Below are positions 1 through 11,984 of a DNA stretch of 64,000 bases, in pieces (positions within the stretch are counted from its first letter, which is position 1; each line of letters starts with the position of its first letter). The position numbers and the translations under genes were made by a program. Origin of the DNA: Paramecium octaurelia (Eukaryota; Ciliophora; Oligohymenophorea; Peniculida; Parameciidae); assembly GCA_905182995.1 (NCBI GenBank), contig CAJJDP010000137.1, forward strand, positions 1 through 64,000, in the 5' to 3' direction. Under the pieces are notes generated by a model. It did not search any database and had not been told where the DNA came from. It worked only from the letters and a program-made list of their open reading frames with translations.

Positions 1-14
1 CCAAACCCAAACCC
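1..14. repeat. Telomere remnant (C-strand, CCCAAA units)
   Basis: The window opens with two and a fraction units of CCCAAA, the complement of TTTGGG. Paramecium telomeres are a mixture of TTTGGG and TTGGGG, whereas Tetrahymena uses only TTGGGG, so the unit favours Paramecium. The tract is short, presumably because assembly stops in the repeat. It marks this as a chromosome end. Confidence 0.85.
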
Positions 15-123
15 TTTGGGGATAAATTTTAGCTAGTTAGCAAGCAATCAAAAATTGGTATTTGGGGATAAAATGTAGCCTGGTTCGGTCTTGCAAGTTT
101 ATAAAATATCCTAGTTAGCAAGC
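15..123. repeat. Subtelomeric short direct repeat
   Basis: Two words recur in the same order: TTTGGGGATAAA at 15-26 and 61-72, and CTAGTTAGCAAGC at 33-45 and 111-123. This suggests an imperfect tandem duplication of a roughly 50-60 base subtelomeric unit directly beside the telomere. No coding frame is apparent. Confidence 0.6.
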
Positions 124-649
124 CAAAAAAAGGAGTTGGTTGATCTTCACAGAGAGAACAACGTTGACACACACTACAAGGGAGATATCACAGATGGTCT
201 TTCGGAATTCGCCGTCGGGATTTTTCGCCTTCGCTTCACTGGTTTCGATGGCTTTACAGCAAAAACCAACCCCAAATTATTTTGTTAATCAAAAGTATTG
301 ATATTGCTTTTCTTTTCTTGCGCATCATTGAAGTATTGCCTAATTCGAGTTTTAAATGTGCATTCAAGTGTTAAATTAATTACAAAAATATGAATCCCAT
401 AATAATACAATCATGATATTTTTTCTTTTTTCAAATTCAAAGAATTACAATAACAATATATAAAATCACTACATTTGAATTTCATTTTACTATTAGAGCA
501 AATGATGGTTGTTATTCTTAACTATAATCTACATTATATCAAAGCAGAAAATTAATTAAATTTAGGTCAATTTGTAAGATTAATAATTTTACAAATCTGC
601 GGAATGGGAATAAAATCTTTAAATAAAATATTCAAAAAAAAAACAAAAA
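124..649. other. Subtelomeric spacer, no gene seen
   Basis: AT-rich sequence with a somewhat more GC-rich patch at about 125-270. I find no supported coding frame, RNA gene or repeat family in it. It is the downstream side of the WD40 gene on the minus strand. Confidence 0.5.
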
Positions 650-3600
650 TCAATTTTTTTTATATTCTATTTAGTTATCCAGAATCAAACCACCTTTTTA
701 TTAAAACAATATTCTTAAATCTATGTTGTATTAATTTAGAAATTAGCTGTTAAAAATCATTGCTCCATTTGCTTAAAATATAGGTTATTTGGAGATATTT
801 TGAATCATAAAATTTGTGGAAACTACATAAAATTGAAAAAAGAATACCTTTTTGTAATATTTAATCAAGTTATGGTGGCTTTTTAAATTAGGAAAAAATG
901 GTTTAATATTGATTATTGATTTTAACATCCCAAAAATAGATCGACTTATCTAAACTAACGGATGCTAAAGTAGCACCATCAGGAGAGAAGCATATTGAAT
1001 AAACGGAGCTAACATGACCTTCTAATTTGGCTTTTTCCTATCCAGTCTTAACATCCCATAAACGGATAAACTTGTCATCGCTACCAGATGCTAATATTGT
1101 GCCATCAGGCGAGAAATTGAGTGAATAAACATAACTTGAATGACCATCTAATTTGGCTTTTTATTATCCTGTTGTAATATCCCATAAACGGATGGAGTAA
1201 TCATTGCTACCAATCAGATCTCCACCACCAGATGCTAATGTACTACCATCAGGAGAGAATTTGACTGAATAAACTGTTGATGAATGACTATCTAATTCTG
1301 CTTTTTGTTATCCAGTCTTAACATCCCATAAACGGATAGTCTTATCCCAACTCCCAGATGCTAATATCGTGCCATTAGGAGAAAAGCATATTGAATAAAC
1401 CCTACCCTCATGGCCATCTAATTTGGCTTTTTATCCTGTCTTAACATCCCATAAACGGATAGAGTTATCGTAACTACCAGATGCTAATGTAGTACCATCA
1501 GGAGAGTAACAAATTGAATTTACACAATCGTTATGACCATCTAATTTGGCTTTTTATTATCCTGTCTTAACATCCCATAAACAGATAGACCCATCATTAA
1601 TACCAGATGCTAATGTAGTACCATCAGGAGAGTAACAAATTGAAGAAACCCATGATGAATGACCATCTAATTTGGCTTTTTATTATCCTGTCTTAACATC
1701 CCATAAACGGATAGAATTATCATCACAACCAGATGCTAATGTAGTACCATTAGGAGAGAAGCATACTGATAAGGCAATATCCTAAGCTCCATCTAAATTT
1801 ACGTTTTATCTGCCTGCCGAAATATCCCACAATCCGATCGACTTATCTGCACTACCAGATGCTAATGTAATACCGTCAGGAGAGATTTAAACTGAATAAA
1901 CCATACTATCATGACCAAATAATCTAGCCTTTTTTAGCCCTTTCTGAACGTCCCATACATAGATGCTATTATCTCCACTACCAGATACTAATGTCTTACT
2001 ATCAGGAGAGAATGATACTGATAGTACAGATTCTTTATGACCAGTTAATTTGAACTGTAATTATCCTGACTAAACATGCCATAAACAGATTGTGAGGTCT
2101 CTACTACCAGATGCTAATGTAGTTCCATTAGGCGAAAAGCATATTGAATATATCCAACTACTATGGCCAGATAATTTTTACTTTTTTTTTCCAGTTCTCA
2201 TATCCCATAAAATAATACAACAATCTTCACTACCAGATGCTAATGTACTTCCATTAGGAGAAAAGCATATTGAATAAACCCAACCCTTATGGCCATCTAA
2301 TTTGGACTTTTATTATCCTGTCTTAACATTCCATAAAATGATAGACATATCTGTGCTACCAGATGCTAAAGTGCCTCCATCGGGAGAGAAGCAAACAGAG
2401 TAAACTATTCCGCCATGACCAACTAATTTTTCTTTTTCTTATCCTGTTTTAACATTCCATAAAGTAATAGATTTATCATCACTACCAGATGCTAATGTAT
2501 GACCATCAGGAGAGAAGCACACCGAATAAACCCAGCCAGTATGACCTTATAATTTGATGATTTATTGCATATTCTAAACTTTCCACAAACTTATAGAATT
2601 ATCCCAACTACCAGATGCTAAAGTAGTACCATCAGGAGAAAAACATATAGATCTGACTGCACTAGTGTGTCCATCAAATCTTTACATTAGATTAATTTTT
2701 ATGTTTTTCCAATTGCAACTCATTAATTATGCTCCATTTAAGTTCATTCCACTTATATCAACATTCTCAAAAATTGATCCGTTCAAATTGCATCTAACAA
2801 AATTACCTCCTATTAATGAAGTACCTGCAATCTAAATATTTTGAAAGCTTTATTCTCTCAAATCAACCTTCATCTAGACTAATAAGTTCAGAGAATTTGA
2901 TCCGCATTAGATAAATCTGCGATCTATACTTGTCAGATGAACAAGGAATTTAAAAAATTCTAATATTATCTCGTTCTTCTAAATTTTTCCAATTAAATCC
3001 TCTCTATATTCATTATAACACTCCAAGGAATAATTATTTATATTAAAATCATGCGTATGAATTTTTTTGATAATACCAACAAAACGATTAATATCTTCAC
3101 CTGTATTACTTTAATTCTTTTATTTTGTATAACATATATAATATTGTTAAAGGTTATGATCAAAATCTTTTTAAAGAAATTCTAAACAATCAGTAACTTT
3201 CTCCTTTCTTAACATCTCAATAATCTATTAGAATAATGATTTATCAATATCTTTTAAGGAAATTAACACCTCAAGTAAATCTTCTTTCGATGCATAAACT
3301 TAGTTTAATAATTCATTTTGTTGAATACTTTAAAACTGATCATAATAATTATTTGAGGACATCATATTATTCATTTCTTTCCTCAGCTTTTCATTAAAAG
3401 CTATAATTTCTTAGCCCCACCAAACCTTCATCCTTTCCAATTTCATTAAATAAATATTCCAATTTTTTAATGATTCTTTATCTAATAATTGTATTAATGT
3501 CTCCAAGTCTGAATATGACGAATTAGCTATGTAGGTATTTTCATTTAAGATATTCATAAATAATTTATTTCTCCTCTCAATGGTTGTGTATATTGACTTG

Positions 3601-3890
3601 ATTGATATTTATAATTATTCCCAAATTTTCTTCAGCATAATTTCAGTTTGAGAGATCATAGAATCAAAATGTATTCTTTATTTGATTATTACAGATGTTT
3701 CATCAAGATTATAATCCTTTAATTTTTCGACAACCATTTCTTGAAATTTATCAATAGAAACTATATGATTTTAGGTATCTACTTCATGTTCAAATTTGCA
3801 TTCAACACACAACTTCCTTAAACATTTACATTTGTGAGGAGCTATGCATATCATTGATACTCTATTTCTAATATGATAAGAGCAATTCAT
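650..3890 (-). CDS. WD40-repeat protein with B-box-like N terminus and pentapeptide-like segment
   Basis: A predicted 1071-residue protein. The start ATG (3890) opens a short Cys/His-rich region ([17 protein letters not shown], about residues 14-30) resembling a zinc-binding B-box. A helical region follows (to about residue 330), then a short stretch of the A(N/D)LxG kind that resembles pentapeptide repeats. About 14 WD40 repeats (roughly residues 405-990) follow, each carrying FSPDG, LASG and WDVKTGQ-like motifs and spaced 123-130 bases. The C-terminal tail is reached only by removing one 25-nt intron (823-847), which moves the frame to a TGA at 650-652. WD40 propellers serve as protein-interaction scaffolds; this architecture is a large expanded family in Paramecium (family knowledge), with no known specific partner. 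One repeat has a Gly-rich insertion near 1215. The repeats are close to each other in DNA sequence, so copy number could vary. Confidence 0.85.
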
Positions 3891-4860
3891 TATCTTTTTA
3901 AAGAAAAATTTATATATCTATTATTTACCTTTGATATTGGTATATAAACAAAAATTATATACTTAATTTTGTGAGGAAGAAATCCAATACCAGTCAAGAC
4001 TTGTAGCCTATGTAATTGAGATAAAAATGCTCTAGTTAATAATAGCATAGTTTTGCATATCTTGGTACTTTAAGAAAATGAAATAATTGAGGAATAGCAA
4101 TTTTAACATAAGGTTTTAGTTAACATCAATTTTTTCAATTTAGAAATTATTCAGCATAAATCCTACTAATAACCCTCATTTTTGTGCTCAAGTTTATTCA
4201 CTTTTGATAAATTGATTTCATTCTATATATCAATTTAATCTAACAAAAATCAAACAAAAAAACAAAATCGTCTTTAAATGGAAACATTTTATATTGAAAT
4301 CTGAAAAAAAGGTAAAAAATAGTTTACCCTTCAATTATACAATTTCGATTTGAATATTGAAGCCAAAAAACCACTAAAAAATAATTTGAAATTGATTGCA
4401 TTAATAAAACAATAAATTCTGTCTAATTTAAATGGAATTGGAAATTTGCAAACCAAAAGAATCAATAAAATACTATAAATCCTAAAATCTATAGGTTTTA
4501 ACATTATGATTAATTTTTAGGATAATTGAATGTTCAGAAAATAAATGATGAGATTTTAAAGAGATAACATTAAAAAATGGCTTTTTTGTTTATTATGCAC
4601 TAACATGCTAGATGACATATATTTGAGGGATATGAAATAGTTATAAATTCTTAATTTTCCAATCAAATAATTATCCAAATCAAGTATAATTTGAAGATTC
4701 TTAATAATCTTTAGATTAAAAATATTTTTATATATTTTAATATAAAATATTAATTTCATATATTTCTTAGTTATACTTTATTGTTATTAGATTGTTCTAA
4801 AATAATGAATAAATTGCTAATTGGTGATAATAAAATAATATTAGAAAAAAAACTTACAAC
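3891..4860. other. AT-rich spacer, no supported gene
   Basis: Nearly 1 kb of AT-rich sequence upstream of the WD40 gene. On the minus strand a frame stays open through much of it (TGA is the only stop), continuing from the TPR relic at 4861-5145, but its composition is not protein-like. I see no RNA gene. Confidence 0.4.
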
Positions 4861-5145
4861 AGTCTGAAACTTCAGGGTCTTTTTGAATAGCTGCATCATA
4901 ATATTTTACCGCTTCTTCAAATCTATAAATTTTATCTAAAGTCATAGCTAAACAAATTTAATTTTGATTATACCTTCATTATTATAATTTTCTGAAACTT
5001 TAGGATCTTTCTAAATAACTACATCAAAATATTTCAATGCTTCCTCAAATCTCCCCACAATGTATATAATCATTGACAAATGATCACTAAACTTGATTAT
5101 AAAATTAAATTTATTCTGCAGAGATTGTTGAATCGGATTAATCAT
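4861..5145 (-). pseudogene. TPR-protein gene fragment
   Basis: Translation gives two tetratricopeptide-like units: RFEEALKYFDVVIQKDPKVS and, after a possible 26-nt intron at about 4951-4976, YRFEEAVKYYDAAIQKDP. The spacing, the EA..Y(Y/F)D pattern and the terminal DP are typical TPR features. There is no N-terminal or C-terminal extension of protein-like quality: the frame enters low-complexity AT-rich sequence after the second unit, and only a short leader precedes the first. I read it as a remnant of a larger TPR gene of the kind that is abundant in Paramecium. A very small functional TPR protein is the less likely alternative. Confidence 0.55.
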
Positions 5146-5519
5146 GTGCTACTTAATATCTTTTCTTATGTCCAATTATTTTTACTTGTATTATCCAAAA
5201 TTACCTGAAATTAAACTAGGTAAATACCTTTGTTTTTAATAATTTTTCTGTGTTTGTGATTCTTCTCTAAATTTAGAATTTTTAATCTTAAATTGTATTT
5301 ACAAATGTTTTTTATCCATCAAGCTGATAAAATCTTATTATTAAGAATATGTTTTTGATAAAATTAACTATTAATTGATCCATTTACCCTTTCTTGGTTA
5401 ATTTAATCATATTATGAAAATTTTAAGAAATAATTTTATAGATTTCAATCAATTCTTAAAAGGTTAATCAAAATCTATCATAAATCATCCTATAAATACA
5501 ATATTATTGTAAGTAACTG
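5146..5519. other. Spacer, nothing recognised
   Basis: AT-rich sequence between the TPR relic and the first copy of the 1286-base duplicated block. No coding frame, RNA or repeat could be supported. Confidence 0.4.
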
Positions 5520-6805
5520 TAGCTCAAGGACTGTTGTATTTGATTTTCTTTGTTCTTCGCAATTTCTCACTCTATTAATACTAAATTTTTATAGTTTGGC
5601 AAATCAATTTATGCTAGCACAGTAAATTTCTCTTAATATAATGCAGCATTTACGAATTAGAACTTAAGTACATTGAAATGAAAATTACTGTCACTTTTTT
5701 TTCTACTAATTGTATCTTCTGATTTTATCTTACTTTACATTTAGTTTGATTAACTTCACTTGCAGTGTAAAGTATTATATAGAAAAGTATAAAATCTTTA
5801 ACAATGGAGAATAATTAATGATTATTATTTTCAATGACCTTGCTGATAGTAAAAACATTAAATGATTCAAATATTCAATCTATTGGAATAAAAAATAAAA
5901 TAAAAAGTATATTTATTTAATCAGCTCCAGAATTAAAGGGCATTTAGAATTATGTTCAAGTTAATTTATTCATTTCATCGATTTATTCTATATTAGTTTT
6001 TCATGGATCATTTTTCTTATATTCCTCTCTATGATCTTTTTCAATTAATATTAAAATTATAATTACGAATAAGCCTTCTTAACAAGAAGAAACATTTATT
6101 TAGCTTCCTTTTGTGTTTTTGTTTTTCTGTAGTAATCTTATTCGAAATTATATTTATACGTATCTGGACCAATTTCTCATTCAATCAAAAGTAACAACCG
6201 AATTTAATATTAGAAAAATATATCATTAATTCTTCCCCGCAGACAAAGTTCTTTAATATTATATGAGCAAGGTTTTTAATTCAATTCACATAGGATTAAA
6301 ACTACTATATGTATTGTCTATTAAGTATTAATAAAAATTTGCACCATCAGATTAATTTTTAATTATAATGCACAGAGATTGTTATATAATCCAAGTTAAT
6401 TCTTGTGTCAGATGCAAATAAAAAAAATTGCCTTTATACTTGTTTATTGAATCAATTAGTCATTCTTACAATAAATATAATCAAATTGTTAAAAAATAAT
6501 AAGGTTAAATTTAGAAATAATAATAAAATGAATTTGAAATATAATGCAAATAAGTATAACGGCGATTGATTAATCTCAGAATTTGGTTGCTATCATTATA
6601 CTTAATTAGAGTCTGGTATAGTGAGTACAGTCTATTTTTTTGATCTAATAGGTTGTTATGCTTATTTGAAGTGCCTTTTTTTTCATAATATTCTGAAAGC
6701 ACTTATTATCTCCTTCTAGGTAGTTTGATTCTGCTACTGGTAAAAGTAATTTTCTTTCGAACAGCTTTACAAGAACGATTTGATATATTCGTTGTTTATA
6801 ACTTT
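5520..6805. repeat. First copy of a 1286-base duplication ending at the N at 6806
   Basis: Positions 5520-6805 recur at 6807-8092 with an offset of 1287, and I saw no difference wherever I compared them. The single N at 6806 separates the copies exactly: the first ends in ACTTT just before it and the second begins with TAGCTCAAGG just after it. Equal length, apparent identity through non-coding sequence and the N at the junction indicate two overlapping contig ends placed side by side, not a biological tandem repeat. The copy contains the 3' part (about 6481-6805) of the weak minus-strand frame described at 7768-8223. Confidence 0.93.
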
Positions 6806-6806
6806 N

Positions 6807-8092
6807 TAGCTCAAGGACTGTTGTATTTGATTTTCTTTGTTCTTCGCAATTTCTCACTCTATTAATACTAAATTTTTATAGTTTGGCAAATCAATTTATG
6901 CTAGCACAGTAAATTTCTCTTAATATAATGCAGCATTTACGAATTAGAACTTAAGTACATTGAAATGAAAATTACTGTCACTTTTTTTTCTACTAATTGT
7001 ATCTTCTGATTTTATCTTACTTTACATTTAGTTTGATTAACTTCACTTGCAGTGTAAAGTATTATATAGAAAAGTATAAAATCTTTAACAATGGAGAATA
7101 ATTAATGATTATTATTTTCAATGACCTTGCTGATAGTAAAAACATTAAATGATTCAAATATTCAATCTATTGGAATAAAAAATAAAATAAAAAGTATATT
7201 TATTTAATCAGCTCCAGAATTAAAGGGCATTTAGAATTATGTTCAAGTTAATTTATTCATTTCATCGATTTATTCTATATTAGTTTTTCATGGATCATTT
7301 TTCTTATATTCCTCTCTATGATCTTTTTCAATTAATATTAAAATTATAATTACGAATAAGCCTTCTTAACAAGAAGAAACATTTATTTAGCTTCCTTTTG
7401 TGTTTTTGTTTTTCTGTAGTAATCTTATTCGAAATTATATTTATACGTATCTGGACCAATTTCTCATTCAATCAAAAGTAACAACCGAATTTAATATTAG
7501 AAAAATATATCATTAATTCTTCCCCGCAGACAAAGTTCTTTAATATTATATGAGCAAGGTTTTTAATTCAATTCACATAGGATTAAAACTACTATATGTA
7601 TTGTCTATTAAGTATTAATAAAAATTTGCACCATCAGATTAATTTTTAATTATAATGCACAGAGATTGTTATATAATCCAAGTTAATTCTTGTGTCAGAT
7701 GCAAATAAAAAAAATTGCCTTTATACTTGTTTATTGAATCAATTAGTCATTCTTACAATAAATATAATCAAATTGTTAAAAAATAATAAGGTTAAATTTA
7801 GAAATAATAATAAAATGAATTTGAAATATAATGCAAATAAGTATAACGGCGATTGATTAATCTCAGAATTTGGTTGCTATCATTATACTTAATTAGAGTC
7901 TGGTATAGTGAGTACAGTCTATTTTTTTGATCTAATAGGTTGTTATGCTTATTTGAAGTGCCTTTTTTTTCATAATATTCTGAAAGCACTTATTATCTCC
8001 TTCTAGGTAGTTTGATTCTGCTACTGGTAAAAGTAATTTTCTTTCGAACAGCTTTACAAGAACGATTTGATATATTCGTTGTTTATAACTTT
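6807..8092. repeat. Second copy of the 1286-base duplication
   Basis: Repeats 5520-6805 immediately after the N at 6806. This copy continues into unique sequence at 8093, whereas the first copy connects to unique sequence on its left at 5519. That is the geometry expected of one locus split between two contigs. The correct sequence would keep only one copy. Confidence 0.93.
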
Positions 8093-8223
8093 AATCTATT
8101 CATTGATACTAACTATTATTTTTCTATTTCTTCATCTAATTTGGCTAAGCAATAGCCTGAATAATCCTTTTTAATTTTTTAATCCTATAATAAATTTCTC
8201 CAACTCACTCTAAAACCCTACAT
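7768..8223 (-). CDS. Weak hypothetical protein (uncertain)
   Basis: An intronless frame of 151 residues beginning at an ATG at 8223 and ending at TGA 7768-7770. It includes mixed, reasonably protein-like stretches such as AKLDEEIEKQQLVSMNRLKL, followed by a Lys/Arg-rich part and a tyrosine-rich tail. No domain is recognised. With only TGA as stop, frames of this length also arise by chance in AT-rich DNA, so support is thin. Its 3' part is repeated in the artefactual copy upstream of 6806, where it is cut by the N. Confidence 0.3.
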
Positions 8224-8984
8224 AAGGGATTTTCGAGGATCGGGTTGGAAATTTCTGGTCCTAGATGGAGAGAGAGATGACAATTGTAAATATACATCAC
8301 TAAGAGTTGGAATAATAGAAATTGTAGTATAATTGGAATACAGACTTTTTTCGTATTTTATATGGATGATGAATGTAGTCAACTTTATTTCAGATGTATT
8401 TTGGGAAATATTTTAGATAGTTTATTATGGTAAAGATCTCTCTAATCACAACACAGTTTTTAAATTAAAATTTATTTCTTCCTCTATTTAATTTTTCAAT
8501 ATAGAATATATAAATTAAAATGATTTTAAAGAAAATCATTTTTAAGAGGTCATTACAGAGATGTAGAATTGAAAATAAATCTTTATTTATAGTTTCAGAC
8601 TCAAATGGTGGTTCATAGCAAATGCTCTTGAATTGTCCTTTTTTAATTATAGGAGTTATAAAGCCCTTTTAAAAGATTAAATTTATCCAAATTAATATGA
8701 TTCGTATTTATTCATGGAAGTTCTTAACGTTATTAATCAATAAATGTTAAATTTTTATAAATATGTGAGATTAATTTTACACAGATTAAATTTTGGGTTT
8801 AAGACTTAGAATTCATATTTAAAATTTTTGCAACTAACAAGGAGTATAGCGATGAAGTACGATATATGAAGGAAATGCATTAGAATAATAACTATAAATA
8901 TTCCTCTAAGATTGGTTTCACAAAATTAGAAAATTGAATTAATAGGCATATGTCAATCATAAAATTCAAGCTTATTTATGCCAT
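8224..8984. other. Spacer, no supported gene
   Basis: AT-rich sequence with a more GC-rich patch at about 8205-8285. Nothing recognisable on either strand. It separates the weak minus-strand frame from the plus-strand relic that precedes the tRNase Z gene. Confidence 0.4.
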
Positions 8985-9690
8985 CTGAAATGGAAATTGA
9001 TGATTTGAATAATGAATTCTTATATAGGTTCGTTATTAGTTGGATTATTTTTTAAACAATAGGGTCTAAAGCGACAGAGTCTTTCCATTATCATATAATA
9101 TTTGATTCAAACATCGTTTATTCTGCTTAATAAATTCTCTAAACCTGTGATAAGAATCAAAGTATTATAGAATCCATCACCCTTAAATGATTCAGTACTT
9201 TTATTAGGTGTCTTCCGATCAAAAAAAAGCAACATTTAAGAATTTAGAAAGACTTTTCTACCACTGTTTATAAATTTCTAACCAAAACTGATATAATTTT
9301 GGAACGATTATATATAAATAATAAAGACATACATTTTAAAAGATTTATCATAATAAGATTTATATGAAAATTTATTGAAGCCTATCATGAAAAATTATCT
9401 TAAACTACATTACATGGTATTATTAATTCTGGTCGAAAAGCATTGAAAAAAATGATGTAACTTAAATTATCAACTAATGGTATTGGTTTGAAGAAATATC
9501 ATTGACATTAAAGAAGCCAATGATGAATACAATATTTTTATGAAGTAGAATATGATGAAATACTTATGGAATTTGGTAGAATGCTTATTGAAATCCAAAA
9601 TAATGAAGATCGTGTTTCCTTACAAATAAATACAAAATTAATATTAACTGATTAAGATGAATAAAGCTGTAAAGTCTTCAGGTTTTCCAC
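8985..9690 (+). pseudogene. Possible decayed protein-coding gene
   Basis: Several protein-like segments occur in order but in different frames: MEIDDLNNEFLYRF near 8992, IEAYHEKLSQTTLHGIINSG near 9375, then EVEYDEILMEFGRMLIEIQ near 9545 and LILTDQDEQ near 9640. TGA codons interrupt each frame, and I found no tiny introns that join them cleanly. The ordered, charged, non-repetitive segments suggest an old gene that has accumulated indels. The product is not recognised. A real gene with introns I failed to place remains possible. Confidence 0.4.
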
Positions 9691-9769
9691 AACTTGATTT
9701 CATTGATTCAATTATTGATTATATTTCTAAGAAATTTCCAATAATTTAAATATTGCTGCAATATTAATT

Positions 9770-11962
9770 ATGGTGAGATTTTCATTTTAAGTTATTAAAA
9801 ATTAAGAAACTCCAAATATCGTTTGCTCCTTTGATAATATTAGATATATTTTCAATCTTCCTGATGGTTTTTAAAGGTTCACAAAAGACAATTAAGTAAA
9901 AATCAATCAAGGGCCTCGAATATTTTTTACTAGATTGAGTACCAAAACAACAACGGGTTGTTTTGGATATTTATCAACATTATTGGCATAAAATTGTGGA
10001 GTTAATACAAAAATTTATGGTCCGAAAGGACTTTGTAAATTGATCAATATGAAAAGATATAATGAAATAGGTGGTTTTAAAACATTACCTTATTCGGTGT
10101 AAGAATTTAATGGAAACTGCTTATTGGGAACAAAAGATACAAAGCTAATAGAAGAACTATTGTAACAGAACGACTGTAAGTTATAAGAATACCTTGAAAA
10201 AATTAAAGAGCATATTATTGATCCAAAAGAATCTAATGATGCTTCTATCTATATGAAAAATTCAACTTTGTTTAAGGATTAAAATTTATAAATATAAGCT
10301 ATTGAAATCAATGATACAATTTAATATGTCATTTCATCATTCCCTTAACCAGGTAACTACAATAAAGAAAAATTACAATAATTTAAAGTTCCTGCTAATA
10401 AAATGCAAGATTTGTCAAAGAATGGCAAAGTTATGCTAGAAGATGAATAAATAGTTACAATTGAATAAGTAAAAGAACCTGACATTATACCTTAAGTTGC
10501 AATTATTTTGGATATTGCAAATCCAGAATAAATGTAGAAATTGATGTGTCATATAGAATTCAAGAAAACTCTGGAATAATTTAAAGCATAATAGGTAAAT
10601 TTAGTCGCTGTTTTTCATTTATCTCACCAACTTTAGGAAGAATACTATATTGACTTTATTAAAAAATATTCCAACATCAATCATATTTTCTGTAACTATT
10701 ATAAGGAAAGCGATGATAAGATTTGTTAAACACATATGAAGATCCAACCTTTATCAGAACTTTTATCAAATTTTTTACATCAACAATATCCATTTAATTT
10801 CCCTCACATTGAATGCTTAAAATTAAAACCAATACCGATTGATTTTAAAGATTTAAACCAAATGTGTGGCTACATTCCTCTTTTTGAATATTTAATTCTT
10901 CCAACTAAATAATAGGGGTATAAACCAGTTTAAAATTTTTCCCCAAAAATAATGTCTTAAATTTTTAATAACATTTAATTCAAAAACTATTAATAATAAT
11001 TTTAATAAAAAGGAATCGATCATATGAGATTAATATTTTTAGGTACTTGTTCTATGAAACCTGGATAATTAAGAAATGTTTCAGGGATTATTTTAGTGAA
11101 TGAAAAATTGAAATCTAACATTATATTAGATTGTGGAGAAGGAACTTTTAAATAAATCAGCGATGAAAATATAGTGCTTGATGATAAGCCATTAATTATT
11201 TGGATAAGCCATGCTCATAGCGATCATCATTTAGGTTTATTACAAATTGTTCATAATTTATGTAATTGCCATAATGAAATATATTTAATTGTGCCTGCTA
11301 TAGTAGTACCTTGGCTGATGTTTTTCAAGGAAATCTTAGGTGAATAAAATAATTGGAAAATTATTGTATCATAATAATTTGATTAGGATTTTAAAGAAGA
11401 TATCAATGAATTAATAAAGGATTGCTTTCATTAATGTCGAATTAGATAAGGTGAATTAGTATAAATTTAAGATAATTAAAATTTCCTTAAAAACTATGAA
11501 GATCTTATAAGTTGTTTGAAGGATTAATTTGAATTAAATTCTATAAAAGTTACTCCTGTTGACCATTGCCCATAATCCTATGGAGTGCGATTAAATTTAT
11601 GTGATGGAAGATCTTTATCTTATTCTGGAGATACAAGACCATGTGAAAGATTTATAAAATTATCATAAAATGTTGATATTCTAATTCATGAATCCACTTT
11701 TACAGATGATTTGTAAGAGAATGCACTTTAAAATATGCACTCTACGATTTCTGAGGCTGTTAAAGTAGGCATGCTTGCTGATGCAAAAGTTATTACATTA
11801 ACTCATTATTCCTAGAGATATTCGAGATAGATAGAAATTAATTAAGAGAATTTGGAGAATGATAAAATTATATTTTGTTGTGACCATTTTGGAGGATATT
11901 TAAATTAGTATTCAAAATTAAGCCAAATAAGTAAAGAGATTATATAATTATTTAATGAATGA
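9770..11962 (+). CDS. ELAC2: Long-form tRNase Z (ELAC2-type 3' tRNA endonuclease)
   Basis: A 730-residue intronless protein. tRNase Z removes 3' trailers from pre-tRNAs in the nucleus and/or mitochondrion. The N-terminal half shows the degenerate metallo-beta-lactamase fold of the long form (IFNLPDGFQR, IFFTRLSTK and a YGPKGL segment) without a zinc motif. The C-terminal half is the catalytic one: LGTCSMKPGQLRNVSG from residue 424, the zinc-binding SHAHSDHHLGL with histidines at 481, 483, 486 and 487, YSGDTRP at about 618-624, HESTF, and the late LTHYSQRY histidine. Length fits the eukaryotic long form (about 700-850). I chose the ATG at 9770 because the conserved N-half begins about 20 residues later; no targeting sequence is obvious. 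It converges on VAC14 with 22 bases between the two stop codons. Confidence 0.92.
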
Positions 11963-11984
11963 ATGATATCAATATACATAATCA

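Noticed and set aside
2092..2277. Plus-strand frame across the WD40 gene ([19 protein letters not shown] repeats)
   Set aside because: It is the antisense shadow of two WD40 repeats encoded on the minus strand; its internal repeat simply mirrors theirs.
6645..6857. Minus-strand frame running across the N at 6806
   Set aside because: It bridges an artificial contig junction and contains an undetermined residue; it does not exist in either single copy.
5520..8092. A genuine tandem segmental duplication or transposon pair
   Set aside because: Copy boundaries coincide with a single N, lengths are identical, and there are no terminal repeats, target-site duplications or transposase-like frames.
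9770..9770. A two-gene reading of tRNase Z, with a short-form enzyme starting at the ATG at 11024
   Set aside because: The frame is continuous from 9770 with conserved N-half motifs, and the total length fits the long form; there is no stop or promoter-like gap between the halves.
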